A stretch of DNA of 19,478 bases from Betaproteobacteria bacterium RIFCSPLOWO2_02_FULL_62_17. GTDB lineage: Bacteria; Pseudomonadota; Gammaproteobacteria; Burkholderiales; SG8-39. The position numbers and the translations under genes are program-made. The stretch is from assembly GCA_001770355.1 (NCBI GenBank), contig MEQV01000104.1:32999-52476 (forward strand), read 5' to 3'. Shown piece after piece: positions 15,254-19,478 of this stretch. A model generated the notes under the pieces. It saw nothing but the letters and a program-made list of their open reading frames with translations, had not been told where the DNA came from and did not search any database. Every line of letters starts with the position of its first letter. Position 1 is the first letter of the stretch.

Positions 15254-16258
15254 TCACTTGCGATATTTCTTCGCCGCCTCCAGGAACGCCTGGTAATCCT
15301 CCTTGAGCTGCGGATTCTTCGCAAGTATGGGTTCCACGACCGAGGTCACGTCATCGACGTATTTCCTGGAATCGGCGGCCGGGAGCGTCAAGACGTCGCC
15401 GCCATTGGCTACCCAGACCTTGCGGATGCGCTCGAGATCGTTCACGCCCCAGGTGGAGAACAGGTTCTCGGCCTTGCGCGCTTCGTCGCGCACCACCCTC
15501 TCAAGGTCCGGTCCGAGCGACTTCATGAAATTGCGGTTGACCAGTCCCGAGGCGACCAGGAACGACTTCGGCAGGAAGGTGACCCCCTTCGCCACGTCGT
15601 AATATTTGAACGAGACGAATACAGCCAGATTGGCGATCGCCCCGTCAATGGTGCGATTCTGCATGGCCGGCAGCACTTCTCCCAGCGGCATCGACAGCGG
15701 CGATGCCCCCAGCTTGCGAAACGGTTCGACGTGCAGCGGAGCCCCGCCGGGTGCGCGGATCTTCTGGCCCTTGAGATCAGCGAGCGTGCGCGCCGGCTTG
15801 TGAGACACCAGCATCAGCGGACCGTTGAGAAACGTAAACAGCGGTTCCACGCCCTTGGCGGCGCCGAAGGACGACAGGCGCTTGCGGATTCCCGGATCCG
15901 TCAGCACCATCTGCCCGTGCTCGACGCTGTCGAACAGTCCTGCCGCGTCGAGCACCTGGAAGCGCGGCTCCAGGCCGATCAGGAACCCGACCGCGGGCGC
16001 GGTGAGTTCGATGGTGCCCATCACCACAGCCTCGACGGTGGCGGGCAACTGCCCGAGCTGGTTGGCCGGATATACTTCGACCTTGATACGCCCCCCGCTA
16101 CGTTGCTCCACGTTGGTCTTGAGCACCTTCATCCACTCGTGTGCAACGTCGTTGATGGTCGGCGTCGACACCTTCATGGTGAACTGCTGGGCAAGGGCGT
16201 TCCCCGCGGCAAATGCCATGATGACGGCGACTGCGATGCTTCGATGCAAATTTTTCAT
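15254..16258 (-). CDS. dctP: TRAP transporter substrate-binding protein (DctP family)
   Basis: 334-residue periplasmic receptor. The signal peptide (MKNLHRS, then AVAVIMAFAAGNALA) is probably cleaved after Ala23. DctP hallmarks are GQKIRAPGGAP with Arg168, the conserved carboxylate-gripping arginine of TRAP receptors, and LGASPLSMPLGEVLPAMQ followed by QNRTIDGAIAN near 200-210. It should capture an organic acid and hand it to DctQM for sodium- or proton-driven import. The ATG at 16258 is preceded by GGAGGAG; a GTG codon directly before it could extend the protein by one residue. It is the last gene of the operon, 21 bases after dctM, and is followed by a strong terminator. The position after the permease genes differs from the classical dctPQM order. 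The ligand is not identifiable by eye. Confidence 0.92.
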   Translation of the reverse strand: MKNLHRSIAVAVIMAFAAGNALAQQFTMKVSTPTINDVAHEWMKVLKTNVEQRSGGRIKVEVYPANQLGQLPATVEAVVMGTIELTAPAVGFLIGLEPRFQVLDAAGLFDSVEHGQMVLTDPGIRKRLSSFGAAKGVEPLFTFLNGPLMLVSHKPARTLADLKGQKIRAPGGAPLHVEPFRKLGASPLSMPLGEVLPAMQNRTIDGAIANLAVFVSFKYYDVAKGVTFLPKSFLVASGLVNRNFMKSLGPDLERVVRDEARKAENLFSTWGVNDLERIRKVWVANGGDVLTLPAADSRKYVDDVTSVVEPILAKNPQLKEDYQAFLEAAKKYRK

Positions 16259-16279
16259 CACTGCTCTCCTCCAAAGTGG

Positions 16280-17560
16280 TTAAGACGCCAGGAATAGCTT
16301 CACGCCGATCAGGGAAATGGAAGGTATGTATGTGATCAGGACTAGCGCGAAGAGGTACAACAACAGGAAAGGAACGATGCCGCGGTAAATGACGCCCAAT
16401 TCCAGATTAAGCACCGACTGGGCGACGAAAATGTTGATGCCAAAGGGCGGGTGAAACAGCCCGATCGCCAGATTCACCATGACCACGATGCCGAAATGCA
16501 CAGTGTCGACGCCGGCCGCCTTGACCAGCGGCACCAGTAATGGGCTGAGCATCAGGATCGCGGATAGCGGATCCAAAAAGCAGCCCACTGCGAGCAACCC
16601 GATGTTGATCGCGAGCAGCAGCAGCCAGGTCGGCACATTGAGCGCCTGCAGCCACTCCACCACGGTGGCGGGCACCTGATTCACGGTGAGCAGCCAGGCA
16701 AACACGCTGGCGCAGGAAACGATGATCAGGATCTGTCCCGTGAACAGCGCGGTACTTGCCGCTGCCTCGAGGATGTCGCGCCAACCGAGTTCACGGTAGA
16801 CGAACCGTGTGACGAAGGCAGAGTACACGCACGCCACGGCGGCGGCTTCCGTGGGGGAAAACACACCGCCGTAGATGCCCCCCAGAATGATGAATGGCGC
16901 ACCCAGCGCCCAGACGCCACGGCCCGCCGCGCGCAGGAATACGCCAAGCTGGAAGCTTTCGGCTGCCCCGATCCCGCGCCGTTTTGCGAACCACACCACG
17001 TACAGCCCAAGCAGCAATGCGATTAGCAGGCCCGGGACGATACCCGCTGCATACAGGCGCGGCACGGACTCCGACGCTGCCATTCCATAGACGATCATGG
17101 GAATGCTGGGGGGGATGATGATGTCGATCGCGCCCACTGCAGTGACCAAGCCGGCGGAAAAAGTCTCGGGATAACCCGCCCGGCGCATGGCCGGGTGCAT
17201 GACCTTGCCGATGGTGGCTACGGTCGCGGCGCTGGCGCCCGAAATCGCCCCGAAAATTGCCGAGGCGCCGACCGTGGTCACGCCGAGACTACCCCGCAGC
17301 GAAACGCTGCCGGCCTGGACAAAATCGACCAGTCGCTGCGCCACGCTGCCGCGCCCCATCAATTCGCCGGCATAGATGAAATACGGTACCGCGAGCAGCG
17401 CGAATGCATTCACCCCGCCGAAGAGGTTCTGGTGCAACGCCGCCAGCGGCAGATTCATGTAAAACACCAGCGCCGTGGTTACCGCGGCGAGCAGCACAAT
17501 GAAGATAGGAAATCCGAGCAGCAGCAGGACCAGGGGCAGCACGCAGAGTGCAAAAATCAT
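16280..17560 (-). CDS. dctM: TRAP transporter large permease (DctM family)
   Basis: 426 residues, nearly all hydrophobic, with about twelve membrane segments, the normal size for the DctM subunit. Typical elements are GVTTVGASAIFGAISGASAA, IDIIIPPSIPMIVYG, VFSPTEAAAVACVYSAFVTR, CFLDPLSAILMLSPLLVPL and GLFHPPFGINIFVAQ. It forms the transport channel together with DctQ and is energised by an ion gradient. The start at 17560 makes a four-base ATGA overlap with the dctQ stop, indicating translational coupling. A much longer open frame extends upstream to 17935 but only runs antiphase through dctQ, so it was not used. The signature sequences appear intact and I see no truncation. Confidence 0.95.
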   Translation of the reverse strand: MIFALCVLPLVLLLLGFPIFIVLLAAVTTALVFYMNLPLAALHQNLFGGVNAFALLAVPYFIYAGELMGRGSVAQRLVDFVQAGSVSLRGSLGVTTVGASAIFGAISGASAATVATIGKVMHPAMRRAGYPETFSAGLVTAVGAIDIIIPPSIPMIVYGMAASESVPRLYAAGIVPGLLIALLLGLYVVWFAKRRGIGAAESFQLGVFLRAAGRGVWALGAPFIILGGIYGGVFSPTEAAAVACVYSAFVTRFVYRELGWRDILEAAASTALFTGQILIIVSCASVFAWLLTVNQVPATVVEWLQALNVPTWLLLLAINIGLLAVGCFLDPLSAILMLSPLLVPLVKAAGVDTVHFGIVVMVNLAIGLFHPPFGINIFVAQSVLNLELGVIYRGIVPFLLLYLFALVLITYIPSISLIGVKLFLAS

Positions 17561-18063
17561 ATCCGGGCGTCTCCGGAATCGGCACGCGCGCTTTGCCTGC
17601 CGCGGATGAGTTCCATGCCGCGCCACAGAGTAACCGCGGCGATCAGCCCGAAACCTAGAGCCACCGCGCTGTGGGGTATCCACATCGGCGTGCCGATGTC
17701 GCTCGTTTGCCCCACCTCGAATATGCGCAGGGCATAGAGCGTTGATCGCACCATCACGAACCCGGCAAGCACCAGGATAACCAGGATTTCGATGCTCATC
17801 AGCGCAATGCGCGCGCGTCCCCTCAGTCCCCTGACAAGAATGTCCATGCGCAGATGCAGTTGGCGCCAGGTGACGATGGCGGCGCCGAGGAAGGTCATCG
17901 CCATCATGATGTACACCTGCACCTCGTCGCCCCACGACAGAGTGCGCCCGAACACGTAGCGCCCTATGACATCGACGAAGTTCAGACAGACCGCGAACAC
18001 GAATGCAATCGCGAGCAAGCGCTCGATTGACCGCATCAACACCTCGAAGATGCGCTCAATCAC
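17557..18063 (-). CDS. dctQ: TRAP transporter small permease (DctQ family)
   Basis: 168 residues with four hydrophobic segments. The conserved DctQ stretch VDVIGRYVFGRTLSWGDEVQ lies near residues 30-49, and the second half carries MWIPHSAVALGFGLIAAVT. The small subunit supports DctM and helps dock the receptor. The start is GTG at 18063, with GGAG 7 bases upstream. The gene begins only 3 bases after the stop of the Bug receptor and ends in a four-base overlap with dctM, so all three are certainly transcribed together. Confidence 0.92.
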   Translation of the reverse strand: MIERIFEVLMRSIERLLAIAFVFAVCLNFVDVIGRYVFGRTLSWGDEVQVYIMMAMTFLGAAIVTWRQLHLRMDILVRGLRGRARIALMSIEILVILVLAGFVMVRSTLYALRIFEVGQTSDIGTPMWIPHSAVALGFGLIAAVTLWRGMELIRGRQSARADSGDARI

Positions 18064-18066
18064 CGT

Positions 18067-19053
18067 CTACTCCGGTTCGATCCCGGCTGCCTTGACGATG
18101 CCGCGAAACTGCTCGTATTCCCTGCGCACGCGCATCCCCAGCTGCTCCGGCGTTTCCTTGAGCACATCCAGACCGCCTTCCCCAAGCCGCTTCAGCACCG
18201 CCGGATCGTCCTGCATGGCTAGGACCTGCTTGACCAGCGCGGCAATAACCGCAGCGGGCGTGCCTTTGGGCGCGAACAGGCCGAACCATGTGACCACATT
18301 GAAACCAGGCAAACCCGCTTCACGTGACGTGGGCAGGTTCGGAGCGGAGTCGAGGCGCTTGTCCTGGCTCACGGCCAGGACCTTGACAGCACCTGTCGCA
18401 ATGTGTCCCCGCACGACGCCCAGCCCCACGAAGATTGCCTGCACCTGGCCGCCAAGCAGGTCGGCGAACGCGGGTCCCGCGCCCTTGTAATGGACGTGCG
18501 TAAGCCGGATCCCCGCCGCCTGCGCGAATATGACACCCGCAAGATGCGGAATGCTGCCCTGCCCGGCGGTGCCGAAATTGACCTTTCCCGGATCGCGTCT
18601 GGCAAGCGCGATGAATTCCTGCAGGTTGTTCACCGGCAACTTGCCGCTGATTACCACTACGACCGGGGAACTCGTCAACGCAGCGACAGGCGCAAAATCA
18701 TTTAACGGATCGAACGGCAGATTTTTGTACAGGAACGGGTTAATCGCCACGATGCCCTGGTGAAGCACACCGAGCGTGTAGCCGTCCGGGGCGGCCTTCG
18801 CCACCGCCTCGGCGCCGACATTGCCGCCTGCTCCGCCACGGTTTTCCAGTAACACTCTCTGTCCGAACGCCCGCTCGAAATTTTCGGCCGCGAGCCGTGC
18901 CGGCACATCCAGCAGCCCGCCGGGTGCGGTCGCTATGATGAAGCGGATCGGCTTGGCCGGATAATTCTGCGCGTGAGCAGAGCTCCCAAAGACCGCGGCG
19001 GTAATGCAGAGGAACGCAATACGGGTCATTACAGCCATAAGGGCTTCGGCCAT
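18067..19053 (-). CDS. Bug/TctC family periplasmic receptor encoded within a TRAP operon
   Basis: 328 residues. The signal peptide is probably cleaved after SSAHA, giving the classic Bug start QNYPAKPIRFII. Diagnostic segments are ATAPGGLLDVPARLAA, ENRGGAGGNVGAEAVAKAAP with DGYTL, then NLPFDPLNDFAPVA, HVHYKGAGPAFADLLGGQVQ and LFAPKGTPAAVI. These define the TTT receptor family, which normally serves TctA/TctB, but no tctA or tctB is present. The gene instead lies 3 bases before dctQ and 9 bases after an AMP-ligase gene. Its ribosome site (GAGG) overlaps the ligase stop codon and favours the ATG at 19053 over in-frame ATGs at 19038 and 19029. Bug proteins bind carboxylates or amides. Here it may feed another permease, act as a sensor, or be a second receptor for this uptake locus. 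Confidence 0.92.
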   Translation of the reverse strand: MAEALMAVMTRIAFLCITAAVFGSSAHAQNYPAKPIRFIIATAPGGLLDVPARLAAENFERAFGQRVLLENRGGAGGNVGAEAVAKAAPDGYTLGVLHQGIVAINPFLYKNLPFDPLNDFAPVAALTSSPVVVVISGKLPVNNLQEFIALARRDPGKVNFGTAGQGSIPHLAGVIFAQAAGIRLTHVHYKGAGPAFADLLGGQVQAIFVGLGVVRGHIATGAVKVLAVSQDKRLDSAPNLPTSREAGLPGFNVVTWFGLFAPKGTPAAVIAALVKQVLAMQDDPAVLKRLGEGGLDVLKETPEQLGMRVRREYEQFRGIVKAAGIEPE

Positions 19054-19062
19054 GTCTGTACC

Positions 19063-19478
19063 TCACTCAAGTTTGGATGATGTCGGGTCCTGGAAAAGCA
19101 TTTGTCTCATCGCCGGCTTATTCACCTTGCCGACGCCCGTAACCGGAAACTCCTTGACGACCTCGATTCGCTCTGGACATTTGAATTTTGCCAAGCCCTC
19201 GCCGACGAGAAACTCCATCAGCTCGCCGACCGCCGGCGCATGATGTCCGGGCCTGAGGACAACGAAGACACAGGCCTTTTCGCCATAGAACTCGTCCGGC
19301 ATGGAAACCAGTTTGGCGTCCGCGATGGCGGGGTAACGGCTTACAAACAGCTCGACTTCCTCGCAACCGATCTTTTCGCCGCCGCGATTGATATTGTCGC
19401 GAAGTCGGCCATTGAGCCTGTAGTAGGTCACCCCGTCTATTCGCTGGGCAGTCATCATGTCGGCGCTTCGAAAAAAAC
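19063..19478 (-). CDS. AMP-dependent ligase (2,3-dihydroxybenzoate-AMP ligase-like), C-terminal part, 5'-truncated by window edge
   Basis: The last 137 residues are visible; the gene continues past the right edge. The fragment begins FFRSADMM, the place where adenylate-forming enzymes have the (F)xTGD motif. Here the Thr-Gly pair is Ser-Ala, with the Asp retained. Then comes the hinge GRLRDNINRGGEKIGCEEVE and the C-terminal lid ending FPVTGVGKVNKPAMRQ with the catalytic Lys of GK. This arrangement is closest, by eye, to EntE/DhbE-type aryl-AMP ligases and related aromatic acyl-CoA ligases. In operon position it precedes the Bug receptor, dctQ, dctM and dctP, so the acid imported by this locus is likely activated by this enzyme (inference). 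An internal ATG at 19458 is not the true start, because homology continues upstream. Confidence 0.88.
   Translation of the reverse strand, partial: FFRSADMMTAQRIDGVTYYRLNGRLRDNINRGGEKIGCEEVELFVSRYPAIADAKLVSMPDEFYGEKACVFVVLRPGHHAPAVGELMEFLVGEGLAKFKCPERIEVVKEFPVTGVGKVNKPAMRQMLFQDPTSSKLE

Noticed and set aside
16280..17935. 551-codon version of dctM
   Set aside because: The first 125 codons run through dctQ in another frame and contain no conserved sequence. The ATG at 17560 with ATGA overlap gives a normal DctM.
1..19478. Defence system, phage, insertion sequence, CRISPR, tRNA or rRNA
   Set aside because: No transposase, integrase, nuclease or repeat array signature was seen. All complete genes are metabolic, transport or regulatory.

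Overview
The window looks like a high-GC (roughly 60% by eye) betaproteobacterial chromosome segment, most likely Burkholderiales. That taxonomic call is an inference. It rests on codon and GC character, on two Bug/TctC-type periplasmic receptors that lack TctA/TctB partners (a family greatly expanded in Burkholderiales), and on the dense mix of solute receptors and acyl-CoA enzymes. I found no rRNA, tRNA, CRISPR array, insertion sequence or defence system. All thirteen complete protein genes read through without an evident frameshift, and a partial gene runs off each end.

Left block (1-6605, all on the minus strand): read in the direction of transcription, an alpha/beta hydrolase is followed after 240 bases by a tight run. 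That run is an MmgE/PrpD protein, a fused two-domain ABC permease, a family-1 extracellular solute-binding protein, and a benzoylformate-decarboxylase-like thiamine-diphosphate enzyme cut by the left edge. No ABC ATPase is visible. This appears to be an uptake-plus-catabolism operon for an organic acid.

Middle block (6977-11014, plus strand): a Bug receptor, an amidohydrolase of the gamma-resorcylate decarboxylase type, two consecutive crotonase-fold proteins (one divergent at a catalytic position), and a 100-residue protein made of two desulforedoxin-like metal-binding repeats. This cluster is the part that least resembles a textbook pathway.

Central-right block (11110-15182): a YtcJ-type amidohydrolase (minus) diverges from an acyl-CoA/AMP ligase (plus), sharing a 199-base intergenic region. 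The ligase converges on a Crp/Fnr-family regulator (minus).

Right block (15189-19478, minus strand): an operon of a truncated AMP-dependent ligase, a second Bug receptor, and TRAP transporter genes dctQ, dctM and dctP. It ends in a strong intrinsic terminator that lies only a few bases upstream of the Crp/Fnr gene.

Taken together, four periplasmic receptors of three classes are linked to acyl-CoA activation, hydration/isomerisation, decarboxylation and hydrolysis enzymes. The simplest reading is import and CoA-dependent degradation of aromatic or alicyclic acids. The actual substrates cannot be read from the sequence.
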